Source: Butyricimonas paravirosa (lineage in GTDB: Bacteria > Bacteroidota > Bacteroidia > Bacteroidales > Marinifilaceae). Taken from it: 64,000 nucleotides of DNA. Position numbers and translations under genes: made by a program. The DNA is taken from positions 1,798,001 through 1,862,000 of the forward strand of contig NZ_CP043839.1 in NCBI RefSeq assembly GCF_032878955.1. The letters are read 5' to 3'. This document shows, one piece after another, positions 17,137 through 25,798 of the stretch. Under the pieces are notes generated by a model, which was not told the DNA's origin, made no database searches, and worked only from the letters and a program-made list of their open reading frames with translations. Within the stretch, counting starts at the first letter, position 1. The number at the start of each line of letters is the position of its first letter.

Positions 17137-17565
17137 CTAAATAATTATTTTCCTCAATGTGTAGACAAAATACCTACACGATGATTTCACGAAACAATAA
17201 TGATAATATAAATTTTTCGTATCCCAATTGGTCAACGGAACATCATAGAAAGACAACATTAAGATCGTAGATGCAAACTTCAAGCTTCGGGAAGGATTCG
17301 TCCCTCTCGGACCGGAGGAAGAAGACAGCGATGTATCATCTCTCCTTAAATTAACGGCATCCAGCCCCTCAAACGAAAAACGCCATTCATTGGCAAGCGT
17401 TTGTCTGGAATGCGAAGACAGCTCGCAAGTATGCTCCGCATCATCGGCATATTGCTCTGTAACAGTCAGCACGCTTGAGGATAACTGTCCCTTTTTGTCT
17501 GAAATTTCATTCAAACAAAAAATAGCCACAAAGCCAATTAATATGCCTATAATGAATTTTTTCAT
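17137..17565 (-). CDS. Small exported protein of unknown function
   Basis: A 142-residue protein starting MKKFIIGILIGFVAIFCLNE, a signal peptide or anchor. It is followed by a Ser-rich polar region and a C-terminal block with aromatic and Cys residues (YYHYCFVKSSCRYFVYTLRKI). The ATG at 17565 is preferred over a GTG three codons earlier. No domain recognised. It lies next to the KilA-N gene, same direction, 68 bp apart, at the edge of a small accessory island. Confidence 0.55.
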   Translation of the reverse strand: MKKFIIGILIGFVAIFCLNEISDKKGQLSSSVLTVTEQYADDAEHTCELSSHSRQTLANEWRFSFEGLDAVNLRRDDTSLSSSSGPRGTNPSRSLKFASTILMLSFYDVPLTNWDTKNLYYHYCFVKSSCRYFVYTLRKIII

Positions 17566-17633
17566 TGCGGGCACAAACTTACAATTATTCTATGTGAATT
17601 GTCAATTTTTCAGACACATTTTTTTGAGCAATT

Positions 17634-18440
17634 TTATTTCATCAGCTTCCGTCCGTCCATGTCCGCCAACACTCGCATTTGCTGGATGGCAATCCGGTTC
17701 AATTTCAACAAACGCTCTTGTTGAGCCATACCTTCCTGAATAAAAACGGCATTCAAATTTTCCATGTTCGAAAGGCAGATCAACTCATTGATCGTGGCAT
17801 AATCCCGAATATTACCTTTCAAATCCGAATGCGCCTCCCGCCATTCGAAAGCCGTCATCCCGAACATGGCCACGTTCAGTACGTCAGCCTCATTAGCATA
17901 CACTTGAGAAACCCGTGCCGGAGAAAGCTCTTCCGGGATCAGATTTTGCTTAATCGCATCCGTGTGGATATGGTAGTTGATTTTTGAAAGCTCCCGTTTG
18001 GCCGACCAACCGAGTTGAGCTTGCTCCTGTTCTTTCAGACGCTGGAATTCCTTGATTATATATAATTCAAACTCAACAGAAACCCAGCTGGCAAACTTAA
18101 ACGCAATATCTTTATGCGCAAATGTTCCGCCATAACGTCCGGAACGAGAAATAATACCCATGGCATTTGTCGTCTCTATCCATTTTTTAGGCGAAAGAGT
18201 AAAAGCATTTAAACCTGCCTCTTTTTTAAACCCCTCGAATTCGAGGGGTTTAAAATTAGGATTATATAGAATTTCCCACAATCCTAAATATTCAATCGTC
18301 ATCCTGTTACGCATCCAGTTAGCAATCACGATATCTGGCTCGGAGGTCTTATATTTAGCAATGTCCGTGATAGAAATATAGTCAAAATCATCCACTTTAA
18401 TCACCGAAACACTCGTATTTTTTACTGTTATTTTCGCCAT
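17634..18440 (-). CDS. KilA-N domain protein
   Basis: A 268-residue protein with an N-terminal KilA-N DNA-binding domain (about residues 12-130). It includes ISITDIAKYK, VIANWMRNRMTIEYLGLWE, then SPKKWIETTNAMGIISRSGRYGGTFAHKDIAFKFASWVS-type sequence. The C-terminal half (about 140-268) is helical, with TAFEWREAHSDLKGNIRDYATINEL. KilA-N proteins are typical of phages, large DNA viruses and chromosomal islands; those of Bacteroidales are widespread but unstudied. It contains a 32-bp perfect DNA palindrome in its coding sequence (separate entry). A regulatory or anti-phage role is conceivable but not shown. Confidence 0.88.
   Translation of the reverse strand: MAKITVKNTSVSVIKVDDFDYISITDIAKYKTSEPDIVIANWMRNRMTIEYLGLWEILYNPNFKPLEFEGFKKEAGLNAFTLSPKKWIETTNAMGIISRSGRYGGTFAHKDIAFKFASWVSVEFELYIIKEFQRLKEQEQAQLGWSAKRELSKINYHIHTDAIKQNLIPEELSPARVSQVYANEADVLNVAMFGMTAFEWREAHSDLKGNIRDYATINELICLSNMENLNAVFIQEGMAQQERLLKLNRIAIQQMRVLADMDGRKLMK
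18224..18255. repeat. Perfect 32-bp palindrome inside the KilA-N gene
   Basis: TTTTAAACCCCTCGAA (18224-18239) is followed directly by its exact reverse complement (18240-18255). It encodes FKPLEFEGFK in the KilA-N domain. A zero-loop palindrome of this size could be an operator for a dimer or cruciform-prone DNA, or could arise by chance from codon choice over a conserved peptide. Confidence 0.9.
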
Positions 18441-18487
18441 GATCCTTAATTTCTAATTTATATTTACAAAAATACATTATAATCTTT

Positions 18488-19171
18488 TCATTTCCCTTTA
18501 TTCCACAAACACACCGAATCAGAAGTGTCCTTCCCATCCGCCGCTCGGGCAAAAACATAAACAACCAGCCCCTCCGTTTCTGCCTCTTCCGGAAAACTCA
18601 CGCTCTCGGTCCAATCCTCCCCACGCGTTCCTAATCGCATCACTTTACAGGAATATGTCGCTTCGTGAAGAAGTACGCCATAAATCTCGTCATCCAAGAA
18701 ACAATCTATAGCCTCCACAACCATTCCTTGATGCGAAAAATGCACCTTCCGGTTCTCGGCCTCCACCTTGCAAACAACTACCGGGCTGACAAGCGCACCC
18801 GCCGCCACACGAAGTTTCGAGTAATCAATAATACCCCGGTATTCCTGGGTAGCTTTCTTATAGCGGACCATCGGTTTCATGGGATTAACCTTTTCAACCG
18901 TCACTGCCGTTGTCACATTCGCACTCGTGAACCCATTAAAGCCTTTCGGGTATTGATTTCCCGGAAATCCCAATCGAATCGCCCGAGCCATCCATCCCTT
19001 TCTACTCACCACAACAGCAAACGCCGCAGCCTGTTGCTTTTGCGACTCCGTGCTAGGTTTACGAGAAATACTCGCACCTTTACAATAATTCTTACCGTTA
19101 GCCCGCACATAGGCAACCACGTTTCCGAATTTTCCCCGCACCTGACCAATAGAGTTTACAAATTCCGCCAT
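18488..19171 (-). CDS. DUF6266 family protein
   Basis: A 227-residue protein with the DUF6266 layout. The N-terminal block has GQVRGKFGNVVAYVRANGKNYCKGA and a basic helix (SRKPSTESQKQQAAAFAVV). A beta-rich second half ends in strands FLDDEIYGVLLHE and TEGLVVYVFARAAD. The family is found in Bacteroidota in many paralogues; no function is known. No signal peptide. It runs divergently from a second, related gene across a repeat-filled spacer. Confidence 0.75.
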   Translation of the reverse strand: MAEFVNSIGQVRGKFGNVVAYVRANGKNYCKGASISRKPSTESQKQQAAAFAVVVSRKGWMARAIRLGFPGNQYPKGFNGFTSANVTTAVTVEKVNPMKPMVRYKKATQEYRGIIDYSKLRVAAGALVSPVVVCKVEAENRKVHFSHQGMVVEAIDCFLDDEIYGVLLHEATYSCKVMRLGTRGEDWTESVSFPEEAETEGLVVYVFARAADGKDTSDSVCLWNKGK

Positions 19172-19288
19172 AATCCTTTTATTTAATTAAGACCCGCAAT
19201 ATACGACAATTAATTCTAAAATAAAGCTAAATAGTAGAAAAGTTGAAATAAAAATTTATCTTCATTTTTTGAAGAATACCAGATCAAT

Positions 19289-19358
19289 ACCTTCATGAAC
19301 CTTATAGATACCTTATAGAAACCTTATATGAACCTTATATATAATAAGGTTCATAAAG
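19289..19358. repeat. Tandem 11-bp ACCTTATA repeats with inverted end
   Basis: Units: ACCTTCATGA (10 bp), ACCTTATAGAT, ACCTTATAGAA, ACCTTATATGA, ACCTTATATAT (19289-19342), then the inverted AATAAGGTTCATAAAG (19343-19358). The 11-bp period is about one helical turn, so every copy faces the same side of the DNA. It lies in the 268-bp gap between the two divergent DUF6266-like genes and shares words with 5249-5313. Confidence 0.85.
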
Positions 19359-19439
19359 TATAAGTATTGTTTATTCAAAATATTATTACTACTATTGCAC
19401 CGGTATTCATCAATTATTCATTTTTAAATCAGTATTGAC

Positions 19440-20093
19440 ATGGACATAACCTCTCCTCTATTTTTAGCCATACTTGCAAACGGCCCGGTTAAAGTCGACG
19501 GGTATACTTATTTCTTGTACGGAGGGAAAGTCCGGAAATGCAAATCCACCCGGGGACCCAGAAAATCCAGAACAGAGGGAGAGAAGCAAACCACGGACCG
19601 ATTCACGGAAGCCCGCAAAATGTGGAAAATTTACAAACGGGCTATCGGAGACTTACTAATATGGCGAATCGCGGCCCGGGAGAGAGGGGTTTCCAAGAGC
19701 GACTCTTTATTCCATTCAACCAACGGAGGGTGCCTACTCCCAGGCAAAGGAGTATGGGCATTCAAAACTTTCCGTTTTTCTTTGGGAACACTAGAAGCCC
19801 CCGTCATCACCGGCACGGAACGCAACGGGTGGACGGTCACTTTGAACTGGGAAAACGGCATCGATTGCCCGAAAGCAAGCGCCTCGGACCAAGTGTTCGT
19901 GGGCTATTTCTACGACACGCTACGACGTTCTCCCTGTCTACTTCGTGACATACCCGCTCGCAGGGGCGACGAAAACGTAACCATAGAAATCCCCTCCGGG
20001 GATCAACCGGAAGGGACACCACTACATCTTTATTTATTTTTTGGAGATAGCGAACTCGCCCGATTTTCACCAAGCGAGTACACCCAAGTATAA
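19440..20093 (+). CDS. Divergent DUF6266-like protein
   Basis: A 217-residue protein that I align by eye with the DUF6266 gene at 18488-19171. Shared features are an early Gly/aromatic hairpin (VDGYTYFLYGGKVRKCK), a basic helix (TEGEKQTTDRFTEARKMW), and a second half with SDQVFVGYFYDTLRRSP and PEGTPLHLYLFFGDSE. These match DDEIYGVLLHEATYSC and TEGLVVYVFARAAD in position. Identity is low. Function unknown. It ends 3 bp before the convergent glnN stop codon. The codons look somewhat different from its neighbours (more CGG/CCG), a weak hint of transfer. Confidence 0.65.
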   Translation: MDITSPLFLAILANGPVKVDGYTYFLYGGKVRKCKSTRGPRKSRTEGEKQTTDRFTEARKMWKIYKRAIGDLLIWRIAARERGVSKSDSLFHSTNGGCLLPGKGVWAFKTFRFSLGTLEAPVITGTERNGWTVTLNWENGIDCPKASASDQVFVGYFYDTLRRSPCLLRDIPARRGDENVTIEIPSGDQPEGTPLHLYLFFGDSELARFSPSEYTQV

Positions 20094-20096
20094 AAT

Positions 20097-22277
20097 CTAC
20101 CGGGAGAACAACAGTTCCCGGTATTTCGGCAACGGCCAGATCTCGTCGTCCACGAGTAATTCCAGCTTATCCACGTGATAACGGATCTTCTCCAGATAGG
20201 GGCGAACCTTTTCCGTGTATTCCTCGGCCCGTGCCACTTCATCGGCAATCGCGTTAGCTTGTTTGCGAGCTTCCGTCATATCAGACACCATCGTCTGGAT
20301 CTCCCGGATATGATAGGAAATCGTGCGGATGGCCTCAATTTGCACGTCAGCCACAGACTCGTAGTCCGGCAGGATATTCTTCAGCGCCGTCACGTTCGTC
20401 AACAGAGTATTCTGGTAAGTGATCGCGGTCGGGATAATGTGATTCAAGACGAGATCTCCCAATACACGAGATTCTATCTGCAATTTCTTCAAATAAATTT
20501 CATTCTTGATCTCGAAACGCGCTTCCAGCTCCCGTTCACTCAATATCCCGTTGTCCACGAACAACCGCTTGGCCTTCTCCGAACAATAAGCCTTTAAAGC
20601 CGGGATACAATCCATCTCCGTGGACAATCCCCGACGGGCGGCCTCTTCCCTCCATTCCTTGCTGTAACCATTCCCCTCAAAACGTACGGGTTTGGACTCG
20701 ATGATGTATTTACGCAATATCTGGAAAATTGCCTCGTCTTTCTTAACGCCTTTCTCGATTAAAGCATCCGTTTCCCTTTTAAAAGCAATCAACTGCTCGG
20801 CAACAGCGGCATTCAACGCGATCATCGGCCCCCCGCAATTGGCTGACGACCCCACCGCGCGAAATTCAAAACGATTCCCGGTGAACGCAAAAGGTGACGT
20901 ACGGTTACGGTCCGTGTTATCCAGCATAATTTCCGGAATTTTACCCACGTTCAATTTCAACTCGGTCTTCTCGTCCGGACTCATCTTCCGGTCGCTCACC
21001 TTCTCCACCAACTCATCAAGCACACCCGACAAGTAATTCCCCAAGAACACGGACATAATTACCGGTGGCGCCTCGTCCCCTCCTAGCCGGGCCTCGTTTC
21101 CTTGCGACACGATCGATGCTTTCAGCAAATCACCATGTTCATACACGGCCTTGATCGTCGATACCAGAAAGATCAAGAACTGCATGTTCGATTTCGGGTT
21201 CTTGCCCGGAGACAATAGGTTCACTCCCGTGTTCGTCAACAACGACCAGTTATTGTGTTTACCCGAACCGTTCACCCCCTTGTAGGGTTTCTCGTGCAAC
21301 AGCACCCGGAAATTATGACGACGAGCCACCTTTTTCATGGTGGACATCAACAACTGATTATGATCGACAGCCAGATTCGCCTCTTCAAAAATAGGGGCAC
21401 ATTCGAATTGATTCGGGGCCACCTCGTTATGGCGGGTCTTGATCGGGATTCCCAGGCAATGACACTCGTATTCCAGTTCTTCCATGAAGGCCGTAACCCG
21501 TGCCGGGATGGAACCGAAATATTGATCCTCCAGCTGTTGATCCTTTGCGGAAGAATGGCCCATGAGCGTGCGACCACATAATTTCAGATCAGGGCGGGCA
21601 TTATACAAAGCCTCATCCACCAGAAAATATTCCTGCTCCCATCCCAGCGTGGCAATCACTCGCTGCACGTCTTTATCGAAATACTGGCAAATATCTACCG
21701 CTGCCCGGTCGATCATGGCCAACGACTTCAACATCGGTGTTTTAAAATCAAGAGCCTCACCCGTGTAGGCCACGAATATCGTGGGAATACATAACGTGCG
21801 ATTATTTATAAAAGCCGGGGACGCCGGGTCCCAGGCCGTGTAACCGCGAGCCTCGAACGTGTTACGAATTCCCCCATTCGGGAAACTGGATGCATCGGGT
21901 TCTTGCTGGACAAGTAGTCGCCCGTCAAATGATTCGATCACGTCACCATCCGGCAACAAATCAATAAAAGAATCATGCTTCTCTGCCGTGGCACCATTCA
22001 AAGGATGAAACCAGTGCGTGTAGTGAGTAACTCCCCGCTCAACAGCCCAAGCCTTCATCGCGGCAGCCACTTGATCAGCCAATCCTCGATCGATCGCCAA
22101 TCCTTCAGACATTGCCTTTTCCAGTTTTTTATAGGCTTCGATGGAAAGATAGTGACGCATTTTATCCATTGAAAACACGTTTTCTCCAAACACGACAGAA
22201 CACCTGGGACGTTCCCCGCACTCCACGGGTTTACGACGGGCAATCTCTTGTAAAGCTAAGAATCTAAATTTTGCCAT
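20097..22277 (-). CDS. glnN: Glutamine synthetase type III
   Basis: A 726-residue GSIII, the large hexameric or dodecameric glutamine synthetase of Bacteroidota. It makes glutamine from glutamate, ammonia and ATP. Recognisable blocks are the N-terminal CSVVFGENVFS, the catalytic-domain GWEQEYFLVDEALY, EVAPNQFECAPIFEEANLAVDHNQ, HEKPYKGVNGSGKHNNWSL (loop with the NGSGKH flap), and NRTSPFAFTGNRFEFRAVGSS. Length is as expected (about 730). The upstream spacer has a TATATTTG box and two CCCTATATTTT copies. The divergent neighbour is a PAS histidine kinase, which invites but does not prove a nitrogen-sensing link. Confidence 0.96.
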   Translation of the reverse strand: MAKFRFLALQEIARRKPVECGERPRCSVVFGENVFSMDKMRHYLSIEAYKKLEKAMSEGLAIDRGLADQVAAAMKAWAVERGVTHYTHWFHPLNGATAEKHDSFIDLLPDGDVIESFDGRLLVQQEPDASSFPNGGIRNTFEARGYTAWDPASPAFINNRTLCIPTIFVAYTGEALDFKTPMLKSLAMIDRAAVDICQYFDKDVQRVIATLGWEQEYFLVDEALYNARPDLKLCGRTLMGHSSAKDQQLEDQYFGSIPARVTAFMEELEYECHCLGIPIKTRHNEVAPNQFECAPIFEEANLAVDHNQLLMSTMKKVARRHNFRVLLHEKPYKGVNGSGKHNNWSLLTNTGVNLLSPGKNPKSNMQFLIFLVSTIKAVYEHGDLLKASIVSQGNEARLGGDEAPPVIMSVFLGNYLSGVLDELVEKVSDRKMSPDEKTELKLNVGKIPEIMLDNTDRNRTSPFAFTGNRFEFRAVGSSANCGGPMIALNAAVAEQLIAFKRETDALIEKGVKKDEAIFQILRKYIIESKPVRFEGNGYSKEWREEAARRGLSTEMDCIPALKAYCSEKAKRLFVDNGILSERELEARFEIKNEIYLKKLQIESRVLGDLVLNHIIPTAITYQNTLLTNVTALKNILPDYESVADVQIEAIRTISYHIREIQTMVSDMTEARKQANAIADEVARAEEYTEKVRPYLEKIRYHVDKLELLVDDEIWPLPKYRELLFSR

Positions 22278-22318
22278 AAATTTGTATTTTAAGAAGTGAA
22301 CCCTATATTTTCAGGGGT

Positions 22319-22326
22319 CAAATATA
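22319..22326 (-). promoter_or_regulatory. Putative -7 box of glnN
   Basis: TATATTTG on the minus strand, 42 bp before the ATG. Two copies of CCCTATATTTT flank it in the spacer (starting near 22301 and 22351). A clear -33 box is lacking. Confidence 0.45.
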
Positions 22327-22505
22327 TAAAATATTATTTATTTTCAATACACACCCCTATATTTTTGACACGAACTCTCTAAAAAATCAAATTTTACGAG
22401 ACACACCCTCATAAAATACACCCACGATTATTTATATTCACTTTATAATACCCGCCCCCATAAAAATAAACAATTATATACATGACTAAATAAATAAAAA
22501 AAACG

Positions 22506-22513
22506 TACATTTG
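22506..22513 (+). promoter_or_regulatory. Putative -7 box of the PAS histidine kinase gene
   Basis: TACATTTG, 49 bp before the ATG. No clear -33 box. Confidence 0.45.
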
Positions 22514-22562
22514 AAGAACATCCCCCCAACAGGGAGTAAAGGCGTACAAAATAGTATTATAT

Positions 22563-24854
22563 ATGTCAGAATATTCTTCAACTTTCGGAACAAAACCGTC
22601 GGTGGAAATGCAGGAGGCTATACTGGCCGCAACCCCGAACATGATGATTATCTTTGATGAGTCATATCATCTAGTCAGCTTACTCAATCCCATCCTCGAG
22701 CATATCCCTTATCCCCCGGAAGAGATGATCGGTAAAACTTTGGAAGAACTCATTGAAGAACCGGAAAGCAAAAACTATTTTCAGGAACAACTCCAAAAGA
22801 CACGGGAGGAAAAGGCTCCCCGATATTTTGACATCTATCTCCCGGTAAAAAATATCAAGTACTTTTTTGATGTTCACACTGCCCTACTCCCGAACAATCA
22901 AGTGATCGCTTTCATGCGAGACATCACCGATTACACGTTGAGAAAAACAGAGACCGAAAAATTACAGCTCTTTTTGAACCGGGTACTCGAAAGTATAGAG
23001 TTCCCCATTTCAATCAAAGACATGAACACGGAACGTTATATATTCTGGAGCGAGCGATCGGCCATATTCGGGCGTACAGCCGAAGAAATGATCGGGAACT
23101 CGGAAGAGCTGATCACAAGTGAAGAAAGAGCCCGACAAATGCAAGAATTCGACCGGAAACTGGCCGCGGGGAAAACATCTTATCAAGGAGCCGAGAAATT
23201 CATTCTCTCCGACAACTTGGAACACACGCTGTTAATCACCAAACATCTCTTCACGGAAGATAACGTGAAGTGGCTCGTGTGTACAGCATTGGATATAAGT
23301 AATATGCAAAAACAACAGGAAGAAATCAAATCCCTTACCCAAAAATTGATTCTCGCCCTGAATATCACGAAACACGCCCTTTGGATGTATGATATCGAAG
23401 AACAAGTGTTCATAACCAACTCCCTGCAATTAAAAGGCATTTACAGGGACACCCTCGAATGGGACCTGAAAATACCGATGGCTAAATTCTACAACGCCAT
23501 TCACCCGGACGATCGGGAACGTGTAACGAAAGAGTTTAACAACCTTATCCGGGGAAAAGTATACCGGATAAGATTCACCTTCCGGGCGGATTTCAGACAT
23601 TGCGGAAATTATAAATGGGTTGAAATTAACGCTTTGCAGGAAGAAGATGGGGCGCAAAAAAACACGAACCGTCTAATAGGGACATCCTGTTCTATTGATG
23701 ATTACAAAAGGCTGGAAACTTCATTGAGGGATGCCAAAGAGGAACTGGAAATCACGAATTCCTCGCTTTCCTCCGTCCTCAGCCTGGCAAACGTCCTCCC
23801 ATGGGATTGCGACGTTCCATCGTTAACCTTCTCTTGTGATTACGACATCTACCATCATGAAGACGCTCTCTTTGCCATTGACGGCAAATACTACTGTAAA
23901 GTCGAAAAGTATATCAACTCGATACATCCCGACTACCGGGAACATATGCGTGACGTGTTCAATGAACTCCTAACAGGTAAACGCAAAGAATTTCACGAGG
24001 AATACCTCGTACACTGGTACAATGACCGGGAATACGAGTGGGTCAACAAGCAAGGAACCGTTTACGAATACGATAGCACGGGAAAACCGAAAACCATCAT
24101 CGGGTCAAGTATCGTGATCACGGAACGTAAACAAATGGAACAAAAGCTATTACATGCCAAAGAGCAGGCCGAGGAAAGCAACCGCTTGAAATCTGCATTT
24201 TTAGCAAACATGAGTCATGAAATCCGCACTCCACTCAACTCGATCGTGGGTTTCTCCGAGATTCTCGCCATGACGGAAGATGAAACAGAAAGGCAGGAAT
24301 ATATTAAAATCATAAAAAATAATAATAACCTGTTACTACAATTAATCAATGACATTCTCGACCTCTCTAAAATTGAGGCAGGGACGTTGGAGTTCGTGTA
24401 CTCGAAAGTAGATATAAATAGCCTCATTGAAGAAATCGCCCAAGCGACCCTGCTTAAAATGATAAATCCCGATGTCACGTTCAGCGTGGAAGAACGTTTG
24501 CCACAGTGCATTATCAGAACAGAACGAAATCGCGTATTCCAAGTTATAAACAACTTCATCACGAATGCCATCAAGTTTACTCACCAAGGGAGCATAAAAC
24601 TAGGTTACAGACTCTCGTCACCCGGCACGCTCTATTTTTACGTCTCGGACACGGGTTGCGGGATTGCACCCGATAAAAAAGAGGAAGTATTCGGCCGCTT
24701 TATCAAACTGAATAATTTTGCCCAGGGAACGGGACTGGGATTAGCCATCAGTGAAACAATTATCTCGAAACTAGGGGGAAAAATAGGCGTCGATTCAGAG
24801 GAAGGCAAAGGTTCCACTTTTTGGTTCACCTTGCCGTATGTTCCACTGAAATAA
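22563..24854 (+). CDS. Soluble multi-PAS sensor histidine kinase
   Basis: A 763-residue cytoplasmic kinase with no membrane segments. Four PAS-like domains (about 15-125, 135-250, 260-390 and 400-525; PAC ends such as IIGSSIVITERKQME) lead through a coiled coil to HisKA with H552 in NMSHEIRTPLNS. HATPase_c follows with N-box NNFITNAIKFTH, G1 DTGCGI and G2 GTGLGLA. It stops after the ATPase domain, so it has no receiver; no response regulator is adjacent and its partner is unknown. PAS number suggests a redox, metabolite or intracellular signal. It is divergent from glnN. Confidence 0.92.
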   Translation: MSEYSSTFGTKPSVEMQEAILAATPNMMIIFDESYHLVSLLNPILEHIPYPPEEMIGKTLEELIEEPESKNYFQEQLQKTREEKAPRYFDIYLPVKNIKYFFDVHTALLPNNQVIAFMRDITDYTLRKTETEKLQLFLNRVLESIEFPISIKDMNTERYIFWSERSAIFGRTAEEMIGNSEELITSEERARQMQEFDRKLAAGKTSYQGAEKFILSDNLEHTLLITKHLFTEDNVKWLVCTALDISNMQKQQEEIKSLTQKLILALNITKHALWMYDIEEQVFITNSLQLKGIYRDTLEWDLKIPMAKFYNAIHPDDRERVTKEFNNLIRGKVYRIRFTFRADFRHCGNYKWVEINALQEEDGAQKNTNRLIGTSCSIDDYKRLETSLRDAKEELEITNSSLSSVLSLANVLPWDCDVPSLTFSCDYDIYHHEDALFAIDGKYYCKVEKYINSIHPDYREHMRDVFNELLTGKRKEFHEEYLVHWYNDREYEWVNKQGTVYEYDSTGKPKTIIGSSIVITERKQMEQKLLHAKEQAEESNRLKSAFLANMSHEIRTPLNSIVGFSEILAMTEDETERQEYIKIIKNNNNLLLQLINDILDLSKIEAGTLEFVYSKVDINSLIEEIAQATLLKMINPDVTFSVEERLPQCIIRTERNRVFQVINNFITNAIKFTHQGSIKLGYRLSSPGTLYFYVSDTGCGIAPDKKEEVFGRFIKLNNFAQGTGLGLAISETIISKLGGKIGVDSEEGKGSTFWFTLPYVPLK

Positions 24855-24861
24855 ATTTTAT

Positions 24862-24869
24862 TACCTTTG
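24862..24869 (+). promoter_or_regulatory. -7 box of the pyridoxal kinase gene
   Basis: TACCTTTG (TAnnTTTG), 24 bp before the ATG. It starts a three-gene run of kinase, HAD phosphatase and NTPase. Confidence 0.55.
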
Positions 24870-24892
24870 GGGAATAAAGAAAACGATTAATC

Positions 24893-25762
24893 ATGAAGAA
24901 AATTGCCGCCATTCACGACCTGTCTGGCTACGGAAGAGCTTCATTGACCGTGGCCATCCCCATACTGACACACATGGGATTCCAGGTTTGCCCCCTTCCC
25001 ACCGCCATACTATCCGCTCATAGCGAATACAAGGATTTCCGCTCGCTGGATCTGACCGATTACATGGAAAGTTTTATCTCTCACTGGAAAGAGTTACAAC
25101 TCCAATTTGACGCCATTTACACGGGCTACCTGGCCTCCGTGAAACAGATGGGCATCGTCAGTGATTTCTTCGCACATTTCAAGAATGACCAAAATTTCAT
25201 TCTCGTCGATCCCGTACTAGGAGACCACGGGGAATTATATTCCAGCATGACACCCGACATGGTGGAAGGAATGCGGAAACTTTGTTCCCAAGCCAAGGTG
25301 ATCACCCCGAACTTGACGGAAGCAGCCTTTCTGCTCGGGCATAACCCACAACAAGAGATCTCCGTGGAAACCGCAATACAATGGTGCAAACAGTTGAGCG
25401 AACTCGGCCCGAAACACGTGATTATCACCTCCGCACCCGGAAGCAATGCTCAAAACGTGGCCACTCTCGCTTATAACCGCTTGGATCACCGGACTTGGAG
25501 AGTACTATGTGACTACATCCCGGCCTCATATCCTGGCACGGGCGACGCTTTCGCCAGCGTGATCACGGGATGTATGCTCAATGGAGACAGTCTCCCGGAA
25601 GCCCTCGACCGGGCCGTACACTTTATCAATATGGGAATTAAAGCCACCTTCGGCTACGCTCATAATCCCCTCGACGGCATGAATCAAGAAAAAGTACTCC
25701 ACTACCTCAACGAACCATTACCTTATTACAAGTATGAACTCGTTGAGACAATTGAAAATTGA
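24893..25762 (+). CDS. pdxK: Pyridoxal/pyridoxamine kinase
   Basis: A 289-residue ribokinase-like kinase of the PdxK/PdxY group that phosphorylates B6 vitamers with ATP. It begins IAAIHDLSGYGRASL, the family's substrate-loop start. YTGYLASVKQM, LVDPVLGDHGELY, VITPNLTEAAFLLG and the anion-hole and catalytic Asp segment PGTGDAFASVITG follow. Length and motifs fit well. The last codons (ending IEN) and stop run into a TTGAAAA heptamer array, so the repeat contributes the C-terminus. Probably co-transcribed with the HAD and NTPase genes that follow within 40 bp. Confidence 0.93.
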   Translation: MKKIAAIHDLSGYGRASLTVAIPILTHMGFQVCPLPTAILSAHSEYKDFRSLDLTDYMESFISHWKELQLQFDAIYTGYLASVKQMGIVSDFFAHFKNDQNFILVDPVLGDHGELYSSMTPDMVEGMRKLCSQAKVITPNLTEAAFLLGHNPQQEISVETAIQWCKQLSELGPKHVIITSAPGSNAQNVATLAYNRLDHRTWRVLCDYIPASYPGTGDAFASVITGCMLNGDSLPEALDRAVHFINMGIKATFGYAHNPLDGMNQEKVLHYLNEPLPYYKYELVETIEN

Positions 25763-25786
25763 AAATGGAGAATTGAAAATAATATT
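25752..25786 (+). repeat. TTGAAAA heptamer array overlapping the pdxK stop codon
   Basis: TTGAAAA, TTGAAAA, TGGAGAA, TTGAAAA, TAATATT in exact period 7. The pdxK TGA lies inside the second unit. Confidence 0.75.
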
Positions 25787-25798
25787 TAAACTTATTAC

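Noticed and set aside
19289..19358. CRISPR or replication origin from the 11-bp tandem repeats
   Set aside because: No unique spacers, no DnaA-box consensus and no replication gene nearby.
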